From contig NZ_QRMP01000005.1 of the NCBI RefSeq assembly GCF_003473295.1, positions 124,455 to 188,454 on the forward strand: 64,000 nt of DNA, read 5' to 3'. Position numbers and translations under genes: made by a program. Shown here piece by piece: positions 25,299 to 33,984 of the stretch. A model generated the notes under the pieces. It was not told the origin of the DNA. It made no database searches and saw only the letters and a program-made list of their open reading frames with translations. How positions within the stretch are numbered: the stretch's first letter is position 1; every line of letters starts with the position of its first letter. This stretch comes from Parabacteroides sp. AM08-6. Its GTDB lineage: Bacteria; Bacteroidota; Bacteroidia; Bacteroidales; Tannerellaceae.

Positions 25299-27740
25299 AT
25301 GTTAGAGAGAATACTATTATCATTGACTTTGGGAGCCACACTGGTTGCTTGCGGGCAAGTAGCTCCTGCCGGGGAAATTATGGAAGTACCGTTTACAGGG
25401 GTACATCTAACGGATAATTTCTGGGCGCCGCGTATTGAAGTGAACCGTACGGTTTCTATCCCTTCTGCGTTCAGGCAATGTGAAATCAACGGACGTTTTG
25501 ATAACTTCGCGTTGGCAGGCGGACTGATAAAAGGTGAACATAAAGGGGATTTTCCTTTTGACGACACCGACCCGTATAAGATTATCGAAGGAGCATCCTA
25601 CTCGTTGGCCGTTAAATATGATGCTAAGCTAGATGCCTATCTGGATAGTGTCATTACTCTGATTGGAGCAGCACAGGAACCGGACGGTTATTTGACGACC
25701 TGTGTGACCAATAAATGTACGCGATTGAGTGGCTGGTGGGGAAAACAACGCTGGGAAAAACTGAACAGTCATGAGTTGTATAACTGCGGACATCTTTATG
25801 AAGCTGCCGTTGCCCATTATCAGTCTACCGGGAAACGAAATTTGCTGAATATTGCTATTAAGAATGCTGACCTTGTATGCCAGGTATTTGGTCCGGATGA
25901 AGGACAAAAACATGTTCCATCCGGGCATCCTATAGTGGAAATGGGACTTGCTAAAATGTATAAAGTGACCGGTGATAAGAAATATCTGGATATGGCTAAA
26001 TATTTTATAGAGGAGACCGGCCGTGGTACTGACGGACATCATCTGAATGCTTACAGTCAGGACCATATGCCTATCTTGAAACAGGAAGAGATTGTGGGGC
26101 ATGCTGTCCGGGCCGGATATTTGTATTCGGGGGTGGCCGATGTGGCTGCACTGACAAAGGATACGGCTTATTTTCATGCCATCTGCCGGATTTGGGATAA
26201 TATGGCGACAAAGAAACTTTATATAACCGGCGGTATCGGTTCCCGTGCACAAGGGGAAGGGTTTGGCCCGGAATACGAATTGCATAATCATAATGCTTAC
26301 TGCGAAACTTGTGCTTCTATAGCCAATGTGTATTGGAATCAACGTATGTTTCAGGCAACGGGAGATGCAAAGTATGTGGACGTTCTGGAACGTGCTCTTT
26401 ATAACGGTGTGATTTCCGGTGTGTCGCTGAGTGGAGATAAGTTCTTTTATGATAATCCGTTAGAATCGATGGGGCAGCATGGGCGTGCACCTTGGTTCGG
26501 CTGTGCTTGTTGCCCGGGAAATATTACCCGCTTTGTTGCTTCCGTACCTAAATATATGTATGCTATGCAGGATAACAGTCTGTTTGTAAATCTGTATATT
26601 GCCAGCAATAGTACAATCGCATTGAATGGTGATACTGTCCAATTGTTACAGGTTACAGATTATCCTTGGGATGGAACAGTCAATCTGACGGTTTCTCCTC
26701 AGAAAGAAGATAAGTTTGCCCTTAAACTTCGTATTCCAGGTTGGGCTGGTAATGAGCCGGTTCCGGGAAGCGACCTGTATGCTTTTACAAGAGTACCGGA
26801 AAAAACGTATACCGTTTCTGTAAACGGAAAAATGCAGCAAGTAACGGCAGACAAAGGATATGTAACCTTAAACCGCATCTGGAAAACCGGGGATAGAGTA
26901 GAATTGTCCTTGCCGATGGAGGTACGTCGTGTAAAAGCTCATGAAAAAGTACGTGCAGATAAAGGCTTGTTGGCTGTTGAACGTGGACCTGTCATGTATT
27001 GCCTGGAAGGAGTCGATATGCCGGATAGCCATGTATTTAATAAGTATATCCCTGAAAATACTGTTTTCACCAGTCGATATGAAAAAGATAAACTGAATGG
27101 TATTATCGAATTAAGTACAACCGCAAAAGAACTTGACAGGAATACGGATGGAACAATTTCGGAAAAAGATGTTCCTGTCAAACTGATTCCTTATTCAACC
27201 TGGAATAACAGGGGAAGTGCGGAAATGACAGTTTGGATACCGGCTTCGGCCGATTATTCGCGTCCGACTCCCGAACCGACCGTTGCTTCCCGTGCCCAAT
27301 CCTATACGATAGTCAGTGCTCCGATACAGAAAGACGGTATCGCAGTGGAACGTCGTGAATGGTGTTACGGCATAAATGACCAATGGGACCCGCAGAGTTC
27401 GGACGATATGTCGAAACCCTATTGGTACTTTTGGTTGAAAAAGGGTTCGGAAGAGAATATCGAATATGTGTTTGATAGTCCTGAAACTGTCAGTCATGCG
27501 GAAGTCTACTGGCTTGATTTCGACCATTATGACGGGAATTACCGGGTACCGGCAGGCTGGAAAATACAGTATAAAACCGGTAATACATGGAAGGATGTGG
27601 AAGCAAAAGGTGAATACGGTTGTAAAAAAGACTGTTATAACCCGGTTGATTTTACACCGGTTCGTACGACTGGCTTGAAACTGGTTGTACAGTTGCAGGA
27701 AGGCGAATCTGGAGGTGTAATAGAATGGAAGGTAGAATAA
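25299..27740 (+). CDS. GH127-family glycosidase (beta-L-arabinofuranosidase-like), lipoprotein, with extra C-terminal domain
   Basis: Predicted retaining beta-L-arabinofuranosidase. A lipobox (TLVACG, Cys18 from this ATG) indicates a membrane-anchored protein. The alpha/alpha-barrel region contains AAQEPDGYL, VGHAVRAGYLYSG, LYITGGIGS and the Zn/catalytic motifs NAYCETCA (Glu336, Cys338) and WFGCACCPGN (Cys404, Cys405). These match the Glu/Cys/Cys-Cys set of HypBA1. After about residue 660 there is an additional beta-rich, Trp-rich region, unlike the shorter paralogue, plausibly a carbohydrate-binding or discoidin-like domain. The ATG at 25299 is preferred to a GTG one codon earlier. It is followed 17 bp later by a second GH127 gene. 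Confidence 0.9.
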   Translation: MLERILLSLTLGATLVACGQVAPAGEIMEVPFTGVHLTDNFWAPRIEVNRTVSIPSAFRQCEINGRFDNFALAGGLIKGEHKGDFPFDDTDPYKIIEGASYSLAVKYDAKLDAYLDSVITLIGAAQEPDGYLTTCVTNKCTRLSGWWGKQRWEKLNSHELYNCGHLYEAAVAHYQSTGKRNLLNIAIKNADLVCQVFGPDEGQKHVPSGHPIVEMGLAKMYKVTGDKKYLDMAKYFIEETGRGTDGHHLNAYSQDHMPILKQEEIVGHAVRAGYLYSGVADVAALTKDTAYFHAICRIWDNMATKKLYITGGIGSRAQGEGFGPEYELHNHNAYCETCASIANVYWNQRMFQATGDAKYVDVLERALYNGVISGVSLSGDKFFYDNPLESMGQHGRAPWFGCACCPGNITRFVASVPKYMYAMQDNSLFVNLYIASNSTIALNGDTVQLLQVTDYPWDGTVNLTVSPQKEDKFALKLRIPGWAGNEPVPGSDLYAFTRVPEKTYTVSVNGKMQQVTADKGYVTLNRIWKTGDRVELSLPMEVRRVKAHEKVRADKGLLAVERGPVMYCLEGVDMPDSHVFNKYIPENTVFTSRYEKDKLNGIIELSTTAKELDRNTDGTISEKDVPVKLIPYSTWNNRGSAEMTVWIPASADYSRPTPEPTVASRAQSYTIVSAPIQKDGIAVERREWCYGINDQWDPQSSDDMSKPYWYFWLKKGSEENIEYVFDSPETVSHAEVYWLDFDHYDGNYRVPAGWKIQYKTGNTWKDVEAKGEYGCKKDCYNPVDFTPVRTTGLKLVVQLQEGESGGVIEWKVE

Positions 27741-27757
27741 TTTAAATCTCTAATAAC

Positions 27758-29740
27758 ATGAAACGACTTTTAGTAATCGTATTGTCCGGCTTTTGTTTAG
27801 CAGGAAATACACAGACACACGATGGTGGGTATCCGATAACTCCTGTTCCTTTCACTTCTGTGAAGGTGACCGACAACTTTTGGGGACAACGTCTCAAAGC
27901 CAGCCGTGAAGTGACTATCCCGTTGGCATTCAGTAAATGTGAAGAAACCGGGCGTTATGAGAATTTTGTGAAAGCGGCACATCCCAGCCCGGACTATAAA
28001 GTAGGTGGTTTTTCGTTCGATGATACAGATGTGTATAAAACCATTGAAGGAGCCAGCTATTCAATGCAAACTTATCCGGATAAGAAATTGGATAAATACA
28101 TTGATAGCGTATTGACAGTGGTGGCAGCCGCTCAGGAACCGGACGGTTATTTGTATACCGCCCGGACCATGAATCCTCAGCATCCGCACGAATGGGCCGG
28201 AAATAATCGATGGGAGAAAGTGGAAGAGTTGAGTCATGAGTTTTATAACCTAGGTCATATGATAGAGGGAGCTGTCGCTCATTATCAGGCAACCGGTAAA
28301 AAGAATTTTTTGAATATAGCGATTAAATATGCCGATTGTGTGGAAAGGGCGATAGGTGATAATCCCGGTCAACAGGTTCGTGTACCCGGTCATCAAATAG
28401 CTGAAATGGCGCTTTGTAAACTTTATCTGGCTACAGGGGAGCGGAAGTATCTTGATTTGGCTAAATTCTTTCTGGATAAACGTGGATATACCAGTCGGAA
28501 AGATGCTTATAGCCAAGCACATAAACCAGTATTGGATCAGGATGAGGCGGTTGGCCATGCTGTTCGTGCCGCTTATATGTATTCGGGAATGGCGGATGTG
28601 GCTGCTTTAACCGGGGATACGGGATATGTGCATGCTATCGATAAGATTTGGGAAAATGCGGTGACAAAGAAATTATATATTACCGGAGGTATCGGGGCAA
28701 CCAGTAATGGAGAGGCTTTCGGTAAAAATTACGAATTACCGAACTTGTCGGCTTATTGTGAAACTTGTGCAGCTATCGGAAATGTTTACTGGAATTATCG
28801 TTTGTTCCTGTTGCATGGCGAATCTAAATATTATGATGTGTTGGAACGTACTTTGTATAATGGATTAATATCAGGAGTTTCTTTGGACGGAGGTGGATTC
28901 TTTTATCCAAATCCGTTGGAATCGACAGGGCAACACAAACGTCAGCCTTGGTTCGGTTGTGCCTGTTGTCCGTCAAATATCTGTCGTTTTATCCCTTCAT
29001 TGCCGGGATATATTTATGCTGTACATGATGAGGATGTTTATGTCAATTTATTTATGAGTAATACGTCCGAATTGAAAGTGAATGGAAAAGGCGTTAAATT
29101 GGTACAAAATACCGAATATCCCTGGAATGGAGATATTCGTTTGGATGTGACTCCAAAAGGCAAGCAGGAGTTTACCTTGAAAATCCGTATTCCGGGTTGG
29201 GTACAGGGAATGGTGCTCCCAAGTGACCTTTATTCGTTTGCCGACCGCAAACAATTGGGCTATTCTGTGAAGGTAAATGGGAATTCGGTTGAAAATGTGC
29301 TGAATAAAGGTTATTTATCTATTTCCCGTCAATGGAAAAAAGGAGATGTTGTAGAAATTCATTTCGATATGGAGCCGCGTGTAGTAAAAGCGAATCCGAA
29401 AGTGGAAGAAGACCGGGGTAAAGTTTCCGTGGAACGCGGACCGGTGGTATATTGTGCTGAATGGCCGGACAATAATTTTAGTGTGTTAAGTGTATTGATG
29501 AACCGTAACCCTCAATTTACGGTTGAACGTAAACCGGAATTACTTTACGGTATCACTGAATTGAGAACACAGGCTCAGTCTTTAAGTTACGATGATACAG
29601 GTCGTCTGATTGTCAAGGATGTCACTTTAACTATGATTCCTTATTATGCTTGGGCCCATCGTGGAGCAGGTGAGATGGCTGTTTGGTTCCCGCAGGAGAT
29701 GAGTGCTACACGTCCGTTGCTACCTCTGACTACAAAATAG
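27758..29740 (+). CDS. GH127-family glycosidase (beta-L-arabinofuranosidase-like), second copy
   Basis: A 660-residue paralogue of the preceding gene. A hydrophobic signal peptide ends near AGNTQ, with no lipobox Cys. Conserved motifs occur in the same order: AAQEPDGYL, VGHAVRAAYMYSG, LYITGGIGATS, LSAYCETCAAIGNVYW and PWFGCACCPSNICR, so the metal and nucleophile cysteines are kept. It ends shortly after the beta-sandwich domain and lacks the C-terminal extension of its neighbour. The two genes form an operon with no susC/susD pair, sulfatase or regulator beside it. The exact sugar linkage is not predictable, since GH127 includes other activities. Confidence 0.9.
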   Translation: MKRLLVIVLSGFCLAGNTQTHDGGYPITPVPFTSVKVTDNFWGQRLKASREVTIPLAFSKCEETGRYENFVKAAHPSPDYKVGGFSFDDTDVYKTIEGASYSMQTYPDKKLDKYIDSVLTVVAAAQEPDGYLYTARTMNPQHPHEWAGNNRWEKVEELSHEFYNLGHMIEGAVAHYQATGKKNFLNIAIKYADCVERAIGDNPGQQVRVPGHQIAEMALCKLYLATGERKYLDLAKFFLDKRGYTSRKDAYSQAHKPVLDQDEAVGHAVRAAYMYSGMADVAALTGDTGYVHAIDKIWENAVTKKLYITGGIGATSNGEAFGKNYELPNLSAYCETCAAIGNVYWNYRLFLLHGESKYYDVLERTLYNGLISGVSLDGGGFFYPNPLESTGQHKRQPWFGCACCPSNICRFIPSLPGYIYAVHDEDVYVNLFMSNTSELKVNGKGVKLVQNTEYPWNGDIRLDVTPKGKQEFTLKIRIPGWVQGMVLPSDLYSFADRKQLGYSVKVNGNSVENVLNKGYLSISRQWKKGDVVEIHFDMEPRVVKANPKVEEDRGKVSVERGPVVYCAEWPDNNFSVLSVLMNRNPQFTVERKPELLYGITELRTQAQSLSYDDTGRLIVKDVTLTMIPYYAWAHRGAGEMAVWFPQEMSATRPLLPLTTK

Positions 29741-29809
29741 AGAGGTGGTAGTCAGAAAAAGTATTTGGATGGCGATAGAATTTGTCTATATGAGTATAGA
29801 AATTATCTG

Positions 29810-29841
29810 TTTGACAGGTACTTATGTTTGTCATATCTTTG
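29810..29841 (+). promoter_or_regulatory. dps promoter
   Basis: TTTG at 29810-29813, a 20-nt spacer and TATCTTTG at 29834-29841 form a near-ideal Bacteroidota promoter, 45 bp before the dps ATG. An OxyR site would be expected just upstream, but I cannot identify one with confidence. Confidence 0.8.
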
Positions 29842-29886
29842 TGGTGTAAGAAAAATAAAATGTATAACAATTAAAAACAAAGTAAT

Positions 29887-30375
29887 ATGAAAACATTAGA
29901 TTATCTCCATTTAGACGCTTCAGCAGCAAACAACGTAGTAGCAGCTTTACAACAGTTATTAGCAGATTACCAGGTATTCTATACAAACCTTCGTGGTTTC
30001 CATTGGAATATTAAAGGACACGGTTTCTTCGTTCTTCACGGCAAATTCGAAGATATGTATAACGATGCAGCCGAAAAAGTGGATGAATTGGCAGAACGTA
30101 TCCTGATGCTGGGTGGTGAACCGGTAAATAAATTCAGTGAATATCTGAAAGTGGCCAGCGTAAAAGAAGTTTCGGGTGTATCCTGTGGGGACGAAGCCTT
30201 GAAGAATATTCTTGATACGTATGGACAGTTTATCGCTGAAGAGCGTAAATTGCTATCTCTGGCTTCCGAATCCGGTGACGAAGCAACAGTCGCACTGATG
30301 AGTGATTATCTGAAGGAACAGGAAAAGCTGGTTTGGATGCTGGTTGCCTATTCTACTTGTGATTGTAAAAAGTAA
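29887..30375 (+). CDS. dps: Dps-family ferritin-like DNA-protection protein
   Basis: A 162-residue ferritin-like protein forming 12-mers that oxidise and store iron and protect DNA under peroxide or oxygen stress. The ferroxidase-site region reads FYTNLRGFHWNIKGHGFFVLHGKFEDMYNDAAEKVDELAERI, with the inter-subunit His, Asp and Glu ligands in place. There is a strong promoter upstream and a bidirectional terminator downstream, so it is monocistronic. The proximity of oxyR supports oxidative-stress control, as established for Bacteroides fragilis dps. Identification is firm. Confidence 0.96.
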   Translation: MKTLDYLHLDASAANNVVAALQQLLADYQVFYTNLRGFHWNIKGHGFFVLHGKFEDMYNDAAEKVDELAERILMLGGEPVNKFSEYLKVASVKEVSGVSCGDEALKNILDTYGQFIAEERKLLSLASESGDEATVALMSDYLKEQEKLVWMLVAYSTCDCKK

Positions 30376-30425
30376 CGATATAAATTATTGAGGTATAAGT
30401 AATTAATATTTATTCATTGCGTTTT

Positions 30426-30455
30426 AAAAAGGTACTTCTCCCGAAGTACCTTTTT
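30426..30455. terminator. Bidirectional terminator between dps and creD
   Basis: A perfect 12-bp stem AAAAAGGTACTT/AAGTACCTTTTT (30426-30437 with 30444-30455) with a 6-nt loop, serving the convergent genes. Confidence 0.92.
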
Positions 30456-30468
30456 CTGTTTAATAATT

Positions 30469-31791
30469 CTATTTTTCCTCCGTATCCTGCTTATACCAGT
30501 TGATTTTCCGTGAAGAATACATGATAATTGCCAAGAAAACAAATAAGCCGATACTTCCTATCAATAAGGCAACATCTTCTAATTGAAGAATTACATATAG
30601 GAAGGCATATAGAGTGCAAAGGAATACTGCTAATGCACCGGTTTGTTTTTTATTTTTGAAAATACTGTATGTATAAATCGTGATTAATCCGATGGTTGAA
30701 ATACTGGCTACCAAATAAGCAATCGCAAAATTGATTTGTTCCGAAATAGAAAGTAACAAACTATAGAAAAGAATAAGAGCAAAACCGACCAATAGATACT
30801 GTATCGGATGGATACGTATATGTGTAAGTATCTCAACAAAGAAAAAGATAACGAATGTAAGTGCGATGAACATGATGGCATACTTGGCCGAACGCATGTT
30901 TTGCTGATAATGGTCGACAGGATCAATCAGATTTACTCCAAATGAAGCGTCATTGAAAGAAGATACCTGATTGTCCGACCACATTTCAGGAATATTACGG
31001 TTAAAACGAAGTATGCTCCATTTTGCTTCAAACTCATTATCCGTAATTGTATGTTCGGGACTAAAATTCCCAATGAAACCGGGCGATTTCCAAGCTCCTG
31101 CTACTTTCACTTTACTGGTTCTACCGATAGGAATAAAGTTGATTTCACAGCTTCCGTTCAGTTTTAATTGATAGTCGAATGTTAATGGGGCATCTGTTTG
31201 TGTAACAGAATCGGATAGATTGGCTATTAATAGTTTTCCTAAAAGCTCATCGTTACTACCGGCTGTTTCTGCCATATATGACTGGTTATTCAAATGGATA
31301 TTTATATTGTCAGTAATTCCTCGTAAATCGGAGAGTCCGATGGTAATATAAGCACTATTCCAATGGATGACACTGTTTTCTATTTGTAGTGATTTGATTT
31401 TGTTAAATTGTCCCCGGACATTTATTTCACTTCTGTATAAAATGGTTTTATATATTCCGTAATATCGTTCTTCCGGAAATAGCCGGGCGTCGACAATGAA
31501 TTCTTCCGGTGTGATATTCAACAGATGTTGCCGTTGTATGCTTTTATTGTTATCATCCGTATAAGTCGTGGTATAGGGCACGCATAGGATGGGACCGCAA
31601 ATACTCTGGGCATTACTCCATTTGGCATTGATTTTTGCTATTGTTTCAATACTTCTGTTTTTCCGTTCCTGTATTAAATTCTGTATCATAAGTCCAGGCA
31701 TTAGCAGGAATATACTTAATACGGCTATAATCAGTGCTTTAAATGTGATGTTCTGATTGTTCTTTTCCATTTTTTTTAGTGTTGTTTCCAT
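30469..31791 (-). CDS. creD: CreD-like inner-membrane protein
   Basis: A 440-residue CreD family member. One N-terminal transmembrane helix (ALIIAVLSIFLLMPGLMI) is followed by a large periplasmic domain with PYTTTY and LNITPEEF near its start. A cluster of about five C-terminal helices begins with AIMFIALTFVIFFFVEILTHIRIHPIQYLLVGFALI. In Enterobacteria CreD belongs to the CreBC regulon and affects envelope integrity, but its biochemical role is unknown. Here the neighbours are a winged-helix regulator and a small membrane protein. A 17-bp inverted repeat shared with that unit sits in its upstream region, suggesting common control. Confidence 0.9.
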   Translation of the reverse strand: METTLKKMEKNNQNITFKALIIAVLSIFLLMPGLMIQNLIQERKNRSIETIAKINAKWSNAQSICGPILCVPYTTTYTDDNNKSIQRQHLLNITPEEFIVDARLFPEERYYGIYKTILYRSEINVRGQFNKIKSLQIENSVIHWNSAYITIGLSDLRGITDNINIHLNNQSYMAETAGSNDELLGKLLIANLSDSVTQTDAPLTFDYQLKLNGSCEINFIPIGRTSKVKVAGAWKSPGFIGNFSPEHTITDNEFEAKWSILRFNRNIPEMWSDNQVSSFNDASFGVNLIDPVDHYQQNMRSAKYAIMFIALTFVIFFFVEILTHIRIHPIQYLLVGFALILFYSLLLSISEQINFAIAYLVASISTIGLITIYTYSIFKNKKQTGALAVFLCTLYAFLYVILQLEDVALLIGSIGLFVFLAIIMYSSRKINWYKQDTEEK

Positions 31792-31822
31792 ATTGTTTAT
31801 TATTTATAGTGAAGTGAAAAGT

Positions 31823-31839
31823 ACTTTGTGATTCAAAGT
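31823..31839 (-). promoter_or_regulatory. Operator-like inverted repeat upstream of creD
   Basis: ACTTTGTGATTCAAAGT, 6-bp arms with a 5-bp spacer, repeats the site at 32783-32799 with one base changed. The surrounding 25 bp are also nearly identical. It overlaps a weak -7 (CAACTTTG at 31834-31841). It probably binds the winged-helix regulator encoded next to it. Confidence 0.6.
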
Positions 31840-31856
31840 TGATAGACAAAAAAATA

Positions 31857-32147
31857 TTATTTTATTAATTCTTCCAAAGCATCCAGATGTTCTTTGAAAC
31901 ATTTCCTACCATCTTCTGTGAGCATGTAAGATGTATTCGGTTTGCGACCTATAAACTGCTTGAATGATTGGATGTAGCCTAGTCCTTCCAAGGATTTCAG
32001 ATGACTTGCCAGGTTTCCGTCCGTCAGTTCCATCAGCTGTTTCATTGTATTGAAATCAGCAGAATCATTGACTGACAGTATGGACATGATTCCCAACCGG
32101 ATACGGCTTTCGAATGCTTTATTTAATTTCGATATGATGTTTTTCAT
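31857..32147 (-). CDS. Winged-helix transcriptional regulator
   Basis: A 96-residue winged helix-turn-helix protein: FESRIRLGIMSILSVND, then MKQLMELTDGNLASHLKSLEGLGYIQSFKQFIGRKPNTSYMLTEDGRKCF. This is the short MarR/ArsR-like group (transcriptional regulator, HTH_27/PadR-like) with no separate ligand domain and no obvious metal-binding Cys. It overlaps the preceding membrane-protein gene by 29 bp and precedes creD by 65 bp. The inverted repeat found before both transcription units is the best candidate for its target, implying autoregulation. The signal it senses is unknown. Confidence 0.88.
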   Translation of the reverse strand: MKNIISKLNKAFESRIRLGIMSILSVNDSADFNTMKQLMELTDGNLASHLKSLEGLGYIQSFKQFIGRKPNTSYMLTEDGRKCFKEHLDALEELIK

Positions 32148-32760
32148 CCTTTTTCAGATCGTATTTAATATACATGGTTATACCATAAGATATATGGAAG
32201 AACCCAAAGCCGAATATCCAAAACCATATCCCGTGTTGTGTAAAGATTGCAGCGGCAACACCAAGGATAATTTCTAAAAGCCCCAAATAGTGAATTTCAT
32301 CGTATGTATATTTGGATACATTCACCAATGCCAATCCGTAGAAGGTAAGCGTCATTGCAATTACCATCGGAATATTACCTTGCAATAGGAAAATAAAGGC
32401 AAATATTCCACCTGTCAGAAGAGGAATACTCAGATTGTATAAGGTTTTTCGAATGAGACTGCCGGATATTTTCTGATTGTTCTTTATCGCTTTTCTGCGG
32501 GAAAAATAGATGCCGAAAGAAATTGAAATCAACAGAATGACCATCGCATCAACAATAAGAAGGAGCATTTTGTGAAACATCTCTTCGTGTGTAGGTGTGA
32601 AATCATTATTAAGAGGTAGTATATAGAAGTCGGCAATAAAAGCTCCAATAATAGCTGTGATTCCCGCTACAATGCCGGATAATCCACTTAAAGATAGGAA
32701 TTTAGATGAACACTCCATCATTTCCCGTATAACCTTTATGTCTTCTAGTTGTTTGTTCAT
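32119..32760 (-). CDS. Multi-pass membrane protein of the creD locus
   Basis: A 213-residue protein with about six hydrophobic helices (for example LSGIVAGITAIIGAFIADF, LLLIVDAMVILLISISFGIYF, FGFGFFHISYGITMYI). I do not recognise a functional family. The ATG at 32760 is preferred over the one at 32796 because the -7 element TAACTTTG at 32794-32801 would place the transcript start near 32787. The 3' end overlaps the regulator gene by 29 bp, indicating translational coupling. It could be the partner whose state the regulator or CreD responds to, which is speculation. Confidence 0.8.
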   Translation of the reverse strand: MNKQLEDIKVIREMMECSSKFLSLSGLSGIVAGITAIIGAFIADFYILPLNNDFTPTHEEMFHKMLLLIVDAMVILLISISFGIYFSRRKAIKNNQKISGSLIRKTLYNLSIPLLTGGIFAFIFLLQGNIPMVIAMTLTFYGLALVNVSKYTYDEIHYLGLLEIILGVAAAIFTQHGIWFWIFGFGFFHISYGITMYIKYDLKKDEKHHIEIK

Positions 32761-32782
32761 AATATTTGTGAGAATAAAAAGT

Positions 32783-32824
32783 ACTTTGTGATGCAAAGTT
32801 AAGTTGATTTATTTAATTACCAAA
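32783..32824 (-). promoter_or_regulatory. Promoter with overlapping operator for the membrane protein/regulator operon
   Basis: On the minus strand TTTG (32824-32821), a 19-nt spacer and TAACTTTG (32801-32794) form a full consensus promoter. The inverted repeat ACTTTGTGATGCAAAGT (32783-32799) overlaps the -7 box and start site, so a bound repressor would block transcription. Confidence 0.7.
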
Positions 32825-32888
32825 TATTTTTATCTTTTTTTCTGTGTATAGGAATTTGTATCTTGTCGGTTATTAGTAGAGAAATGTT

Positions 32889-32896
32889 TACATTTG
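32889..32896 (+). promoter_or_regulatory. aguA promoter -7 box
   Basis: TACATTTG, 30 bp before the agmatine deiminase ATG. A TTG at 32863-32865 is 23 nt upstream, slightly too far for the usual -33 spacing. Confidence 0.5.
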
Positions 32897-32925
32897 CATA
32901 AATATAGAAATGGATGTAAGAACAA

Positions 32926-33954
32926 ATGGAAAATAAAATTATATTGCCGGCAGAATGGTATCCGCAGAGTGCTGTACAGCTGACCTGGCCACATGAAGGG
33001 ACTGATTGGGCTCCGATATTGGAAGAGGTGATTCCTTGTTTTGTCTCGATAGCTAAAGAGGTCATAAAGCATGAAAAATTGTTGATTGTCTGTTTGGATG
33101 AACAGGTTGTACGGAATCAATTGGGGTTGGTGGATTACAGTCGTATTATTTTCCGGGAAATGGAAACGAATGATACTTGGGCACGCGACCATGGTGGAAT
33201 ATCCGTGTTTGATAATGGAGAACCTGTAGTCTATGATTTTGTTTTTAACGGCTGGGGAATGAAGTTTCCCGCAAATCTGGATAATTTGATTACCCGTAAT
33301 TTGTTTGCACAAAGCACATTTGCAGATAATGTGTTGCCTGTCAATATGCAACCTTTTGTTTTGGAAGGCGGCAGTATAGAGTCTGATGGCCAAGGAACAT
33401 TATTGACAACAGTGGAGTGCTTATCGTCTGTTAATCGTAACGAATATCTCCAAAAGGAAGAATTGGAAAGTTATCTGAAAGAGATATTGGGTTTTGACCG
33501 TATTCTATGGTTGGAAAACGGTTATTTGGCTGGCGATGATACGGATAGCCATATTGATACGTTGGCTCGTTTTTGCAGTGAAGATACAATTGCGTATGTA
33601 CAGTGTACGGATCCGGAAGACGAACATTTTGAAGAACTTCAGGCGATGGAGCAAGAATTACAATCTTTTACACAGGCAGACGGTAAACCATATCATCTTA
33701 TCTCCTTGCCAATGGCCGATAAAGTAGAATGGGAGGGAGAACGTCTTCCTGCTACTTATGCTAATTTTTTGATTATAAATGGTGCAGTATTGCTCCCTTT
33801 TTATAATTCACCAAAAGATGAACTTGCAAAAAATGCTTTGCAACGGGCTTTTCCTGACCGCGAAATTATCGGTATTAACTGTTTACCGCTGATTAAGCAA
33901 CATGGTTCGTTACATTGTGTGACAATGCAGTATCCGGAAGGGTTTATTGAATGA
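32926..33954 (+). CDS. aguA: Agmatine deiminase
   Basis: Hydrolyses agmatine to N-carbamoylputrescine and ammonia. It is a 342-residue peptidyl-arginine-deiminase family protein. Recognition motifs are LPAEWYPQSAVQLTWPHEGTDW at the N-terminus, ETNDTWARDHGG, VLEGGSIESDGQGTLLTT, DDTDSHIDTLARF and the catalytic Cys near residue 331 in GSLHCVTMQYP. It is followed 30 bp later by N-carbamoylputrescine amidase, the next enzyme. Together with an arginine decarboxylase elsewhere they make putrescine for the carboxyspermidine route. Confidence 0.95.
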   Translation: MENKIILPAEWYPQSAVQLTWPHEGTDWAPILEEVIPCFVSIAKEVIKHEKLLIVCLDEQVVRNQLGLVDYSRIIFREMETNDTWARDHGGISVFDNGEPVVYDFVFNGWGMKFPANLDNLITRNLFAQSTFADNVLPVNMQPFVLEGGSIESDGQGTLLTTVECLSSVNRNEYLQKEELESYLKEILGFDRILWLENGYLAGDDTDSHIDTLARFCSEDTIAYVQCTDPEDEHFEELQAMEQELQSFTQADGKPYHLISLPMADKVEWEGERLPATYANFLIINGAVLLPFYNSPKDELAKNALQRAFPDREIIGINCLPLIKQHGSLHCVTMQYPEGFIE

Positions 33955-33984
33955 ATTTTAATAATGAATAATTGAAAGAAAGGG

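Noticed and set aside
32119..32147. Overlap of membrane-protein and regulator genes as a possible frameshift fusion
   Set aside because: Both reading frames are complete with their own start and stop. A 29-bp overlap is ordinary translational coupling.
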